Shown in pieces: positions 47,430-59,660 of a stretch of DNA of 64,000 nt (the first letter of the stretch is position 1; each line of letters begins with the position of its first letter). Origin of the DNA: Dicyema japonicum. Its lineage: Eukaryota; Dicyemida; Rhombozoa; Dicyemidae. The position numbers were made by a program, and so were the translations under genes. The DNA lies in contig RDEW01000015.1 in NCBI GenBank assembly GCA_011109175.1, positions 514,310-578,309 on the forward strand. The letters are read 5' to 3'. Below the pieces are notes generated by a model. The model did not search any database, had not been told where the DNA came from, and saw only the letters and a list, made by a program, of their open reading frames with translations.

Positions 47430-47570
47430 AAAGGAGCTGGCTCATTGAGCGCATTTCCTTGCAAATCATCAGAGAAATGCGTTCTAAATTATGAGAGCAG
47501 TCAGCAGTTTTTAACTGTTACTTTTTGACTAAATAAAGTTCCCTTTGTTAAAAAAATAAAAATAGCATTA
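47430..47570 (+). repeat. Repeat C (LINE 3' UTR type), copy 1
   Basis: GAAAGGAGCTGGCTCATTGAG, CATTTCCTTGCAAATC, GAAATGCGTTCTAAAT, GAGAGCAGTCAGCAGTT, AATAAAGTTCCCTTTGTTAAAA. It occurs again at 48036 and 49590. The last copy is joined to a nuclease-type LINE fragment, so C is probably that family's 3' UTR left by 5' truncation. Confidence 0.7.
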
Positions 47571-47735
47571 AATCATTTATAAACCACAAAATATGACATT
47601 TAAAAAATATAGGAATTAAAAAATTTTAATTTAAAAAAAAAGAAAGCAACTCATTTAGTTAAGAAACCAGGATTACAAAGACATTCCCACTGATCACCGC
47701 CATTTCGAACCTCTGCCTTAACCAGAATCCTTCGA
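47555..47735 (+). repeat. Dispersed repeat D, copy 2
   Basis: Matches 44330-44530 block by block (AAACCACAAAATATGAC, GTTAAGAAACCAGGATTACAA, ACATTCCCACTGATCACCGC). Confidence 0.65.
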
Positions 47736-48035
47736 GTGTTTGAATCTGTACGAAACAAGCCTTCGTCCGATAATGGATCCTTCTAATATTTCTTTACTTA
47801 CAATGGATCCTTAACAAAATCTAAATATTTTATCTCTTTATATGGTTTATGTAATGTAATTTTTTTCTGCTGCGATCTGAGCAATCCAGAATAGTTAAAA
47901 ACTATTATCTTGATAAATGTAGATGTAGTGCTAAATGAATGTGTCTGTAGAATTCCCTCACATTCAAAAGAGCTAATTATATCACCTAAGAGGTCGTAAT
48001 TTTCGATTCTTTGTTGTAGAAATTTTAAGTTTCTT

Positions 48036-48165
48036 TGAAAGGAGCTGGCTCACTGAGCGCACTTTCTTGGAGATCTTCAAGGGAAATGCGTTTTTTTATT
48101 CTGAGAGCAGCCAGTAGTTGTTAACTGTTTGTTTTTACATTTATTTTGGTCTTTAAGAAAAGTTT
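48036..48165 (+). repeat. Repeat C, copy 2
   Basis: GAAAGGAGCTGGCTCACTGAG, GGGAAATGCGTTTTTT, GAGAGCAGCCAGTAGTTGTT. It ends before the AATAAAG segment. Confidence 0.65.
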
Positions 48166-48279
48166 CTTTAGTGAATCCTAGCATATTTCTTAGATTGTAC
48201 ATATTGATTGAATGTCCTTTGACTGACAGTTAATCAAACACGTTTCATGTCAATTAATTGATTGCAAACTACGTTTTGG

Positions 48280-48640
48280 TTGAGGTGGTGACGACGCTTC
48301 TATTGCACTATGTCTTATTCGTATTCCTTACCGACTTCTCCGTTCACTCTGGGATCTTTTAATTGCAGAAGACTTAAACAACCTTACAGAAACACCAACT
48401 GGCATGCGATCAAACAAAATATGACATCTCTGTCTACTGTTACAAGAGACAAAAACGACCGTACAATCAACAGAACTGTTTGGGAGATTCCACATTTTTA
48501 CCCTCCCACTGGTCTGCCGACATTAGGGTTCCGGATTTTCACTCCATCAGGATCTGATTCGCTGTGTTACAATAGTGTGGGCAGTATCTGACATTATAAT
48601 AGAAATGGCAGACACATGGACTACCTAGAGAACTAATGCG
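48280..48640 (+). other. Unassigned ORF region
   Basis: An ORF of 93 codons (48310-48591), Ser/Thr/Pro-rich with no recognised domain. The sequence before it (GGTTGAGGTGGTGACGACGC, CTATTGCACTATGTCTT) resembles that at 57240-57275 (GGTCGAGGTAGTGAGGTACC, CTATTGCACGAAATGTCTT), so both may be starts of a further, unclassified repeated element. Confidence 0.35.
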
Positions 48641-49735
48641 CAACGGAAGATCATGGTCGGAGCTGACGGAGAGGATGATTCGAAATACGGCACAAGGGAA
48701 ACTTAACTAATTTTATGTTTTCTCGGGAGCGCTTTTTAGTAATAATAATAAACTACCTCCTCGCTACGGAGGAATCGGAATACGCTCACCACTAGAACTT
48801 GCCCTCCCGGCCTTTCATCTTCGACATATGCTTTCAGTGGTCTTGCACGCCAGATCCTACGCTAACGAATCGGACGCTGAACCAGTGGTATTCGAGGCTC
48901 GGGAAGTCTGGACGCGATTGGGTGTTGGATTCCCGAAGAACACTATTATTATAAACAACGAGAATGGGACAAGAGATAAACCCTCTGCTTGATCAGCATC
49001 GCCTGGCTTCTGCATCTACGAACGAGAGCGGAGCCTGACTCAGAGCATTCCCATGCACCTCACTAGGGACACTATTGGATGACGACGCCACGAGGATTGG
49101 GGTTTCCGTCCGCATCGGAATGGATGTTTGCACGATCCATCGTGTAGATGTGGAGGAATGGTCGAAGTGAAAGGTCTTCACGCTCTCTCCTGCTAGAGGA
49201 GCGCTGGAAGGGGTCCAAGACATTGCGCTATCAACGGAGTTATTGCTTTAGGACTTGAGGCTGCTGTATTTCCTGTCCAACTGTAACCGCTTCCACTTAC
49301 TCAAGCGGCTGAAGACCGGACGAACCACTCTCTTCCCATGGGAAAGTGGTAAACACCTTGTCTGGGACGCCACCTGTGTCGATAGCCTCTCCCCTCCAAC
49401 CTTACAACGACACCAACAAACACAGGCTCTGCTTTAGAGAAGGCTGAGAGCCTAAAGTTAAATAAATACGCTGTCTTGGTGGACAGTTCATTTTTGAACC
49501 AATCGCAGTGGAAACGTCAGAAATTATAGGAAACAGGTCACTGATTCTGCTAAACAGGATCGGTCCGCTCATCGTCAAGAGGAAGAATAATCAGGGAGAA
49601 AGGAGCTGACTCATTGATCGAATTTCCTTGCAAATCGCCAGAGGAAATGCGTTCTCAATCATGAAAGCAGCCAGTAGTTGTTGACTGTTACTTTTTTGGC
49701 TAAATAAAGTTCCCTTTGTTAAAAAATAATGACCA
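48640..49735 (+). mobile_element. YLDD/nuclease LINE, 3' fragment with its UTR
   Basis: Order of blocks: YGGIGIRSPLELALPAFHLR (about 48765), VFEAREVWTRLG (48890), CLHDPSCRCGG..EVKGLHALSC (49125-49195, an intact zinc-ribbon spacing that is corrupted in the copy at 1-2360), GLEAAVFPVQL, RTTLFPWESGKHLVWDATCV (49320-49380) and then Repeat C (49590-49735). RT catalytic motifs are absent. Confidence 0.8.
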
Positions 49736-50330
49736 AAAAATTAACTGATTGTGGTTAAAAAATTTATAGCATATATAAATTTTTTTTTTTTAAATTTTTT
49801 TTAACAATTAAACAAATGTCAGTTGAGAAAGCCTGCTGAATGGATTGCGAACGAGTTCCCTCGGAGTATGGCCAATCCAATCTTTTGTAACCCTTCTCGT
49901 TGATCCCTTTTCTTTCTGGAAAGCAATCCTCCGAGTTCTTGCAAGAATTCAGCCGTCATTGGACCAACGGCTCCCGATGATTCGGTCGCAACAGGAGTAA
50001 ATCGGTAGCGATCCCGAGAATAAAAAAATAAATATAAAAAAAATAACTAAATGAATTAAAAATTACATTTTTGGATTATTCAGATTAAATTATGATCAAA
50101 TATGCATATATAATAAAAAAATAAATAAATAAATGATTAAAAATTACATTTTTTGGATTATTCAGATTAAATTATGATCAAATATGAATAAAATTTAAAT
50201 TTAAAAAAATCAAAAAAAATTGAACCCATTTTATAGTGCCTGGTATAATTATTTTGACACTTATTTTTGCAATTCACAGCATCACAGTAAATAGAAAACG
50301 TTTGATAATATTAATTGAATAATTAAATTA
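49735..50330. repeat. AT-rich region with an 81-bp tandem duplication
   Basis: ATTAAAAATTACATTTTT.GG plus GATTATTCAGATTAAATTATGATCAAATATG occurs at 50055 and again at 50136. The remainder is A/T runs and a possible third repeat D relative (GTTGAGAAAGCC..., CGTTGATCCC). Confidence 0.6.
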
Positions 50331-50334
50331 CAGT

Positions 50335-50800
50335 ATAATGGAATCAAAAAAGCTAGAAAGTTAAAGGGAACATTCAGTTCAGTGATTCTATTCACACAGA
50401 ATGTTGAGATTAGAGTCGATACGTCGATTCTACTGAAACTAAAGTACAGTTCAACAAAAAAGATATTTTCGTGTATAACAAGATCAAGAATGAGCTCGAA
50501 AGTGGGAATTAGATTTTAGGATCGTTTAAAACAGGTGGAAGTAGAAAAATGTCGCGTACGACCTCCTCGAAAGTGAGCTTTCGCTTCTCTACGATTTTTA
50601 AGTAAAGATTATCCCATTTGTTATGACCTGGGATGGAGTTGTTTCGAAATGCTTCTAAATGGATAAGCTATCTATCGAAGGAGCGACAGAACTCACATCC
50701 AGTTAGTTGAGTTGAAAAGGTCTCTCGAAGCCATGATAATTGAACGCAAACAGGGGAAAATAGGAGGGAAACGAGCGAGCCGAAAAAAACCCCGCGAATT
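50335..50800 (+). mobile_element. R2-like FIDD family, nuclease-end fragment
   Basis: SKKARKLKGTFSSVILF, NVEIRVDTSILL, KKDIFVYNKIKNEL-like residues (one frame change) and TYIQLVELKRSLEAMIIERK correspond to the nuclease end of the element at 18960-22580. Confidence 0.72.
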
Positions 50801-51420
50801 TTCCCAATTAAAAATTATCAAAAAGTGATGATTAACTATTCTTTTCAGTCGTTGGATGAATATAATAACAAAAACCTTCAATTATAAATTTTATACGTTT
50901 AATCTGTAGCAAACTTGAAGAACTCAATAAAATCCAAACCAGTGTGTTCCATTGCTCAAATGGATTTGGAAACCGAGAAATGTGTCCAAAAATCGGAAAA
51001 ATCATACTACAAAGATGCTATAGATGAGCTATACTCCAAATTCGAGGTTAATCCATCGCGATGGTCAGAAACCTACAAAGTACCGTCCTAACTTCTTACA
51101 AAGGAGGTTCCAATTTCTATTAACGCCGCAATCAATAATTATATAATGTCATCTCCACCAACAAATATAAGCAATATCACGGATATTGTCTATGCTGGAC
51201 AGCGAGCGCATCAAGTTCTGTCTCAGCGTGTTTGAAAGAAGAGCGATTGGATCCACCATATGGAAGCCAAGCTTACAAAACTGAAGAAGCAGCTTGAAAA
51301 ATAACAGAGCTTATTGGAAACCAAAGATATGACGATGAAAAGAAGGGATATGCTCCGCCAATATGGATTCTGAAAGTCAAAGCAAGATGAATTAGGGAGA
51401 TTAACATAACAACTTAACAT

Positions 51421-52142
51421 TTTTTTATTCAAAACCAAGACATAGCGATAGTTTGGAAACTACGTTATTAAAAATCCTGCCGTGAGGTTTGGATTCTTTC
51501 GCAGTTTTACCCCCTAGTATCTGCTGAATGAACGTGTCATCCATTTTGGTTCCCAGGAGAACACCCTAAACCCGTTCCACTACCAAGCTCCTTACTGACT
51601 TGATTAGGGTTTCCTCCTCATCATCTAGTGGTTCCTAACCCCTTTAATGAAGGGCCAGCTTGATTGCCATCCTCCTTGTCTTGTCCAAAAGATCCTATTC
51701 TTCTCTTTTGGGCGAAAAATACCATCTTTCACATCCGTAGATGAGAGAAGGCAGAATAATTCTTTCAAAAGTAAAGATATACGTCTCCTTCTTCAAATCG
51801 AGTTTTTGCAGACATAGAAGTGCTTGCTAAGCATTTTTCTTTTTTATTGTGGCACCTTTAACATAATCTCCCCTACATCCAAAACAGACACCCAAATAAT
51901 GCAAATGATCAACATTGCTGATACCACTCAATGTGTACTCCTGTTGAAAAAAACTTTCTATAGTGTGAAATTCTCATGGCTTTTGACTTTTCCATTGAAA
52001 GACTTAAGCCACGTGATTTATACCACCAGAGAATTTCTTACAAAAATCCACGTAATCTTCCCTCCAATAATACCGGACTTTTCGACTTTCGTCCGCGTAA
52101 ATAATATCGTTAGTAGTAGAGAATCAGCGCTTGTATCCAGGA
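51421..52142 (-). mobile_element. 5'-truncated non-LTR insertion with target-site duplication
   Basis: On the minus strand: a degenerate NDIIYADES palm (52110-52080), VDHLHYLGVCFG, FERIILPSLIYGCERWYFSP and DKTRRMAIKLAL thumb blocks, then a 3' end with GAATAAAAAAATG. It is bordered by TAACATAAC at 51412-51420 and 52143-52151, and it interrupts the R2-like element exactly between adjacent coding blocks. Confidence 0.75.
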
Positions 52143-52589
52143 TAACATAACGATTGTGGAGAAAAGACTTCGAATACATACATCTAGAAAGGAGTTCAGA
52201 AAACATAATTGGTGTTTTGAACTCAATCGAAGATATTTTTCGTGGGTTAGACGAGGAGGAAGAGAATTCTCAATTTTTGTTCAACAAAAGCCAGTGTCTT
52301 TTATTTTGGGAGAATATTTGGAAAGAACAAGTGAGCAATGAGAACACATTTCTGATGAGCAAACGAGTGACTGGAGCAGAAGACTTATTTGAAGACTTTA
52401 GCAAAGAAAGCATCCTGAAAGTAATTAAACAGCTCCCGAACTGGAGAGTTAGCGGATGTGATGGGGGTGTACAACTTTTTCCTCAAAAATTCACATCAAT
52501 TTATGACAACCTTTGTGAAGAGGTCTCAAAGTTATACGGTTTCCCGACCAATAGCGTAACTAAATTTTTTAAAAGTAAAAACAAACCTT

Positions 52590-53519
52590 TTTTGAATTTA
52601 CTCTTTTTTAACACTTCTTCTGGAAACATATAGTTTTTTCCATGTATTGAATAAATTCTCAATTAGATTGAGAAATGGCGAGTAATGGGTAATGGAACAT
52701 GGAGATTGTCCGTAAAATGCTGAATACAGGCATTATCAAAGAAACCGGGTCTTCAATTCCCTCTTCATTACAAAGATTTTTTAAGGAATAGTCATTGATA
52801 CAATTTCTGGTTCTGATGGCCTCCACAGGAATATAGGTAGAAGTTCTTGAAATAGCTCTTAGTCTTTAGGAAACTGAAAATCCGACCTCATAATAAGTTT
52901 TAAGATGATCTTTTATCGAAAAAATATATTTCCTTTTATCCTATGTCAACGTTTCCCAATTTTTTTTCACTGGGAACCCCTAAATTCAAAAAAATTTTCT
53001 GCGGGCCCCTAATTTTTAATAATGACAATGAAGTTTATTTTTTAAACTACAAAATTAATGTGACTTCTGATCCTGCATATTTGTAATAAGATTTGAAATG
53101 CTTGGTCTTGTGTCACTCAAAGCAACGCGCATATCGTCTTCGACCCGAAGGGGATTCCTATACCGGGTTTTCAAATATGCGACATTCCACTTTCACATAA
53201 ATATGTTGTCTGGTATCATCTTTTCTAGTGGAAGGCAGCTTAGAGATGGAAAGCTGCTACTTAAATTGCACCAAAATTCCATCAATGGTTTTTAAATAAG
53301 ATTAGTGCCTCCTGTTAAGTTTTGAGTTCAATCAAAGATTTGTCAATTTTGAGAGCGTCAGTTTCAATGACCACAGTTAAAAATAGATTTATAATCCAGT
53401 CGTTAACGGGATTGGGAATTGGAAAATAATTTTCGAAAGTAGTACTTAAATTTTCCAAGTGTTGATCGATCATATTCAAAATTGAAAGATCTGGGAACTC
53501 ATTTCTCAAGTATAATTCA
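52590..53519. other. Spacer with hAT-like terminus
   Basis: AT-rich; CAACGTTTCCCAATTTTTTT, then CACTGGGAACCCCTAA, at about 52948-52985 resembles a hAT end. No hAT coding sequence is left. ORFs at 53098 and 53315 have no motif. Confidence 0.4.
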
Positions 53520-53880
53520 AGCAAAAGAAACTGCGTGGATAGACGTTAATAAGGCTTTCGATTAAGTGTCAGATTTTTGTATGGGGTACTCGATAACTCC
53601 AGACTTCCTTACTGGATTGTGACCTTTGTAAAGAAATTTGTCACGAGGTGGAAAATTAAATTTAAATCGAAAACAAATTGGGGAATTCAGAGTGAAAAGA
53701 GGAATTCTGCAGGGTGACTCTGTCACCGCAGATATTTGTACTCATAATGGACCCACTGAGTAGGGTTTTAAATGCGAAATATGAGATAAAGAAGATTTCG
53801 ATGGCCATATGAGAGAAAGAGAACAAAATTTAACATACAACACCACTAAACCTTATCTAAAAAAGTATGTAAAAACCTTT

Positions 53881-54359
53881 GAATAATCGATAGTTGAGTT
53901 ATTTGTAATTTTTATCACATAAATAGTTCAGGAACAATTTTGAGCCAATTTAAGGGACTTTACTGTATCACTAAAATGCTGCTGAAAATCTTAAAAGCTG
54001 TAATTATTTGACGTCAAACTGATTTTCCTTATTTAATTTTAACTCCAAAAACCCAAAAAACGTGTTAAAACGAAACAATTAAGTTACTCTTGTTTTAAAT
54101 GCTAGGAATCACAATTCCCACCATCACCTGTTACCATCACGTATCTCTAATAGTAGAATTAGTAGACGGATGAACCTGTTGTAATTGGTAAATCAACTGA
54201 CCCCTTATGATTTGAAGAAAGCAAATAGAAGAACGGAATCTTTCGACCAGGTAGGTATCGATATAGAATTTAAACCCACATCTAATCACGACTCGAGAGA
54301 CCACCAATCACTACAAAAGGAGGATTGAATTATTTGAATTAGTATGGTAATTAATTAAA
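53881..54359. other. AT-rich spacer
   Basis: Nothing supported. Confidence 0.4.
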
Positions 54360-54658
54360 TTATTCCAAAGACCAAGGGAAAAAACAAACTAACTATTCCT
54401 CGATCCTGACGGGTTCCAGTAGAATACTCACCCAAGCACAGTGATCCAGAGGCATTGTTCAGGAAACTGAGGTCGATTCCAGAACTAGTCGTCAGGGATT
54501 ATATCCGGGTTGAATGAATAGATGGATTTTTTGAATGCCGACCAGGCATTGGATGTCTCCTGAGAAGGTGGATCCGATGACGCCACCTGAGGAAAGGAAG
54601 TAATATCTTCAATTAAATAGCCATATGACACCACATGCAACACGCGGCTACAGAGAAG
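54360..54658 (-). repeat. Repeat A, full-length copy
   Basis: TTCCAAAGACCAAGGGAAAA, ACAAACTAACTATTCC, GACGGGTTCCAGTAGAA, ACCAGGCATTGGATGTCTCC, GATCCGATGACG, then the terminal ATAGCCATATGACACC..ACACGCGGCT. It ends about 100 bp upstream of the PGM2 start codon. Confidence 0.78.
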
Positions 54659-54759
54659 ATTTACAATTTTTAATATGTAAATTTTATACTTTAATATAGT
54701 TATTTGAAATTTTAAATAAATAATAGACAAATAAAGAATTATTATTTGATAATAGATCA

Positions 54760-56970
54760 ATGAGTCAGCATTCCACACAAGTACGTTATTATCTTTATTA
54801 AGAATTTTGAATCCACTGGAGATGAGGAACTTGATAAATCCATATCCAACTGGTTTCAGTGGAATAAAGTTTTCTGCACTTTAAATATAGGAATACAAAA
54901 ATAATGACGAAATCACAAATCTTCTGAAAAATAAAAATTTCGATGAATTAAAGAGTCGCATGCTGACAAGACTTTCATTCGGGACTGCAGGTTTCCGAGA
55001 CAAAATACATTTAAGGAATTCGTGGGAGGATGGAAGCCGGATTTGGACGTTTTAATCAGCTGACCCTCATTCAAATTTCTCAGGTTGATCCTTAACCTGA
55101 AACAGGCCTTAGCGGAGCACATTGTCAAGTCATATTCTGACCAAGACCGCAGAAGAGTGGTTGTGGGTTTCGATGGAAGACATAACAGCCAAAAGTTGGA
55201 CTTCTCTTTATTTGAGATTCGCTCAATTGGTCGTCGGGGCCCTTAGGAGGGTAAATATAAAAGTGTTCTTTTACAACAAATGTGCCCCGACTCCTTTGGT
55301 TGCATTCGGTGTCCGCTATTTCAAATGTTGCTGTGGTGTCATGATCACGGCCTCCCACAATCCAAAGTGGGACAATGGATTCAAGCTGTTTTGGGAGTGC
55401 ACAGCACAAGTTTTTTCTGAAGTTTAATTCCAGGCGGAAAATGAGCATGAGGACGCCGTTTTGGAGGAAATGCAGAAAAATCCTGTCCCCGTGTCATTTT
55501 TGTGGGATACGACCAATGTGGATGATGATTCCTCAGCGGTGGATGAGGCATTCAATGCTTATCTTTTGGAAATGGAAAAGCTGAACTTTTACAAGTTAGT
55601 ACATGAATTATTGTGGGCATGCATCCATCTTCTTACCAAACATCATGTACACGGCAATGCACGGTGTGGGAACTCCCTATGTCCGTGGTTTGTTTGACCA
55701 TATGGGATATTTGCTCCTCCCTTTTCTTGGTTGATGAACAAGTAATTGATTTTTCGATTTCTTAGTGTGAGATCGATCCCGAGTTCACAACAGTCAAATC
55801 CCCTAATCCGGAAGAGAAGGCTTCTCTGGTATGTGGTGTCTATATCTCAGGAAATGGCGACTTTAAGGGCTGATAAAATGGGGATTAGGCTTGTTTTAGC
55901 CACTGATCCAGACGCGGATAGATTAGCCGTCGCGGAAAAACAAAATGAGTAGCTTCTAGCATTATTTCAGTGGAAAGTGGATGATTTTCACGGGAGATCA
56001 GATCGGTACTATTCTGGCATGGTTCCTTCTGCATTGCCGTCGCCAGTTTACTTACTCTGATAGTATTTACCTCACTTAGTCGATTTTAGTTCAAAACACG
56101 TGCATGGTCTCTAGTGTGGTGTCTTCCAAATTCATAAAAACCATGTCTAATGCAGAGGGGTTCATTTTCCACGTGATTTTTTTAATTATTGTCTAGGAGA
56201 CTCTGACTGGCTTTAAGCATATAGGGAACAAGTGCAATGAGCTGTTGGAACAGAATCACTCAGTTCTGTTGGCCTACGAAGAAGCTATTGGTATGATTCA
56301 TGACCTAAATTGAGGATTCATGTGCAATTCCACTATTTTGGACAAGGACGGTATCAGTGCTGCCTTGGTTATCGCCCAAATTGCTGCCTTCCTCAAAGCC
56401 CATGAAACAAATTCTCTGTTGAATGACCAGCTCGAGCGATTATACAACAAATATGGGAGACACGTGACCTCAAACTCGTATTTTATGTCACCTTCTGGGG
56501 AAGTGACGTCCCAACTGTTCAATGATCTCCGAAATTATGGCGGGGAGAATAAGGTATATGATTGGCTTTATTTCAGTACCCAAAGTTCTGTGGTCCGTAC
56601 AGTATTAAGGCTGTTAGAGACCTCACTACAGGATTTGATAGCAACTATGAGGACAATCAGGCGGTTGGGGGAGTATTTTAGTTTTAAGGTTCTCCCGCTG
56701 AGTCTTGTCTCACAAATGATAACCTTTTATTTTGAGAATTCCATTACTGCCACTATAAGGGCGAGTGGGACGGAACCGAAGATCAAATTCTACGTTGAGT
56801 ACATTGGAGACCCTGTGATGAAGTTTTAAGGCAAATATTATTTTAGTGGATTGGAAGAATTTGACGGAAAAGCCGAAGATGCCAATATGAGGGCTAGTCT
56901 GGCTGGATTTCTGGAGATTTTTGTGGACCAATTCTTTAGGCCTGCATATTATGGATTGAAGCCACGTTGA
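54760..56970 (+). CDS. PGM2: Phosphoglucomutase/phosphopentomutase (PGM2 type)
   Basis: Alpha-D-phosphohexomutase that interconverts pentose-1- and -5-phosphates (and glucose phosphates); cytosolic. Sixteen exons; intron first bases 54781, 54869, 54991, 55084, 55195, 55410, 55742, 55829, 55949, 56063, 56173, 56291, 56554, 56664 and 56823, each 22-27 nt. The protein is close to human PGM2 along its length: ISNWFQWNK, LSFGTAGIRGRMEAGFGRFN, the catalytic serine loop GVMITASHNPKWDNGFK, the metal loop VLATDPDADRLAVAEKQN, the sugar loop LLAYEEAIGFMC and the phosphate loop TIRASGTEPKIKFYVEY, ending FFRPAYYGLKPR. Exon 7 (55434-55741) is unresolved between about 55600 and 55725: the frame shifts before YTAMHGVGTPYVRGLFDHMG and again before VDEQ, and a further intron may be hidden there with a mutated acceptor. 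Confidence 0.94.
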
Positions 56971-57499
56971 TTAGATTATTTTTTTCTGAGATTTCTATTA
57001 TTTGGCTTATTAGTGTTGATAATTAAATTTGTAGTGTGATCATTTTTGGAGGAAACGAGTGAGTGAGATAAAAATGAACAGGTGGACTATAGTTAACGGA
57101 GTTTCAGGGTCTGTAAAAATGTGCATAACTTTTTGTGATAAAATGGGCGTGTCTTAACTACTCCTATTGTGGATTTGTGATAAAATTATTTAAAACCACA
57201 ATTTGTTGTTGTTCAGCTAACCAAGTAGTAAATTGGTTCATGGTCGAGGTAGTGAGGTACCTCTATTGCACGAAATGTCTTCACCCCATGTGACCTCTTG
57301 TTTCACTTCGCCGATAAACGAAATGATAGACCTAAGAGACACGAAGTTTAGGAACAAGGAAACGTCAGATGCAGTATGCTCTGGGTTCGTATCACATCTG
57401 ACACAAAATTTGAGGAACAAAGGAATTATTAGATTATTAATTCTCGAAGAGGCTAAGTATATTTTGAGGAAAAAATAAAGCTTATATTGCAGAAAATGT
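56971..57499. other. PGM2 3' flank with an unassigned ORF
   Basis: An 81-codon ORF (57233-57478) starts in sequence similar to that at 48285-48320. No domain is recognised. Confidence 0.4.
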
Positions 57500-59660
57500 C
57501 TAAAATTATGTTCACCACATTAGAAATCAAAATTACTACAATCATTATTATTATTTAAGCACTTCACGAGAGCCATACTAATTATAGCCCCCCATATGCA
57601 GCAAGGAAAAACAAGGTTAGATGTCATCCTTTTCTATGCTCCCCTGTTCCTAGCCAAGGCTCTCATGTTGTCCAGGTCGTCGGAATTTTTTAGATTTCTT
57701 TTGATATTGACCAGGTCTTTTTGTAAGACTATTGGCAGTGTTGTTCTAGGTCTTCCACGATAGCGCCGTCTTGACTAACATAGTATGTTTCCATAGATAT
57801 GTTCGGTGGGGATGTTAATTCCATCCTCAGCACGTGTCCGAAGAGCTTCCATCGGGATTCCAGTACTTCTAAGCTGATAGGTCTAGTGCTGCATCTCTTA
57901 TATAAAGCATTCCTCGATATTCTCGTAGGCCAAGTAGTTCCTGTTATTTTTCTCAGCTGCCCTCTGTGGAACGAGTCTAGTTTTTCCATATACGCTGATG
58001 AGGTCGCCCAAGTTCCAGCGTTATATAAAAGTACGGGTTCTATGAATGAGTCGTATAATAGGATTCTCATTTTTGTGTCGATGCCTCTTTGATTGTGCAA
58101 TAGATTCTTCAGTTTATATAACGCAGCATTGGCTAGAGTTATCCTACGTAAAATATCTTCGCTATCTCCCATAAGTGAACCGAGTTTCTTTACTAGTCGC
58201 CACTTCTCTTCTAGGACGTTACTCATCCTCTTATCTCTGTTCACAGTAAGAAACAATTTCCCTAGTACATCTGGTGCTTTTTATAATAGGTTTTCCAGGA
58301 CCTCTTTGTCTTCAGAAATTAGGTCTACATCGTCCAAGTAGATCACTTTTTCCGTTTTTCCTTGGTATAACGGTCTAAGTTCCCTCATAGTGGCTTCCAA
58401 ATAAATTGTGAATAGTAAAGGAGAAAGGGGGTCTCCTTATGGAGTGCCCGTGTTTGTTTTCAATTTTCTTAAATAGGTCTTTCCGACTCTTACAAGGAGC
58501 TCAGTGTTGGAAAGTAGAATTCGGATCATCCTTAGACTCGACTCATCAAGAAATCCGCTCAGTACCCCCATTAACTTGTTTTTAACCGTATCAAAAGCTC
58601 TTGATAGGTCAATTCCCAGAATATTGGTGGAGTTACGGTATCTTTGATATACTGCACACCCCATCTGTGATTCCATACCGCATCAGCTGTGGATCTCCCT
58701 TCTCGAAGACCACTTTGACTATCTGGTAGGTATTTGTAAGCAGATCCTTTTATTCGTTCAAGCACAATGCTTGCCAAGTTGCGTAATAAATTTAGTAGTA
58801 TGATGAGTCTCAAATTTTCGAGCGGTCCTCTCTTGTTGATTTTTTTGTACAAGGATTAGTAGTCCCATACCCAGAGGTAAATTTGAGTTAGTTGAAAAGA
58901 TTTCATTTAGTAGTGTAGCGATTTTTTCAAAAAGGGGGTCAGGTCCATATTTCAGTAATTCTGGGTTTATCGCATCTGGTCGGAGCTTCTGTTATATTTT
59001 AGTTTTCGGCAGGCCGTTTTGATTTCCTCGGCCGTGATTGGTATCTCCAGGGGTCTTGGCCTTCCATCAAATGGGTGGATTTCTATGGTTTTGATGTTGA
59101 AAAGCTTCTCAAAGTGAGCCGCGATGGCTTCAGTTTGTTCTTCAGTGTTCAGTATCAGCTTACCGTTCTCGTCTTTTATGGTTAGTCGACTTCGGTTTGT
59201 TCGCGCCGAGCAAACAGGCAGCGACGTACACCTGTGCGTTGTCTTTCACTTTGTATACTTTTCTATACAGGAAGCTATTTCTTCTAGAAAAGCTTCTTGT
59301 TCTGCCCTTTTATTTTTCTTCTGACACGTTGCCTTTTGCCCTGAAAGGCTTTATCGTATTAGCGTCAGTGGCATTTGATTTTCTTATGTTTATTTCTTTT
59401 AACTTTTCGCAAGCTCAGGAACATCTGGATGAATAGCCTTCAGGTGCATTTTAATATTCTCCCTTTTCCAAGACATGCCTTAGCAGCTTCGTTGATGATG
59501 TTCTTTGTGCGTTTCCAAACGTCTTCTAACGAGGTATCCATCAATACGCCCTGCATATGAGTCTGAATGTATTGTTGATATTTCTCAGTAGTCTCCGGTT
59601 GGGAAATCAGCCTTTCAGTCGCGTAGTCGCCTCTGATTTTCTCAATACTCACCATAAATT
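57500..59660 (-). mobile_element. RTE-like LINE, RT largely readable
   Basis: Minus strand: SIEKIRGDYATERLISQPET (59650), ITNPELLKYGPD-like residues (58960), ENLRLIILLNLLRNLASIVL (58800), DSQSGLREGRSTADAV (58720), LGIDLSRAFDTV (motif A, 58610), then GTPYGDPLSPLLFTIYLE (motif B, 58445-58395) and KVIYLDDVDLIS (motif C, 58345-58310). The thumb is KKLGSLMGDSEDILRRITLA, YDSFIEPVLLYNAGTWA. It ends near 57550, where ATTATTATT is the tail. Few frame breaks. The endonuclease is not visible. It is distinct from the fragment at 35800-36210. Confidence 0.82.

Larger units (their letters stand above)
50920..53880 (+). mobile_element. R2-like FIDD element, decayed and split by another LINE
   Basis: Three colinear parts. 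50920-51420 has the N-terminal region (NITDIVYAGQRAHQVLSQRV, LRQYGF). 52143-52590 has RIHTSRKEFRKHNWCFELNR, ILKVIKQLPNWRVSGCDGG and FFPQKF-like residues. 53520-53830 has AWIDVNKAFD, WIVTFVKKFVTRWK and, in pieces, RGILQGDS..SPQIFVLIMDPLSR. The first two are interrupted by 51421-52142. The segment 52590-53520 is unrelated and includes a hAT-like TIR near 52948. Confidence 0.78.
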
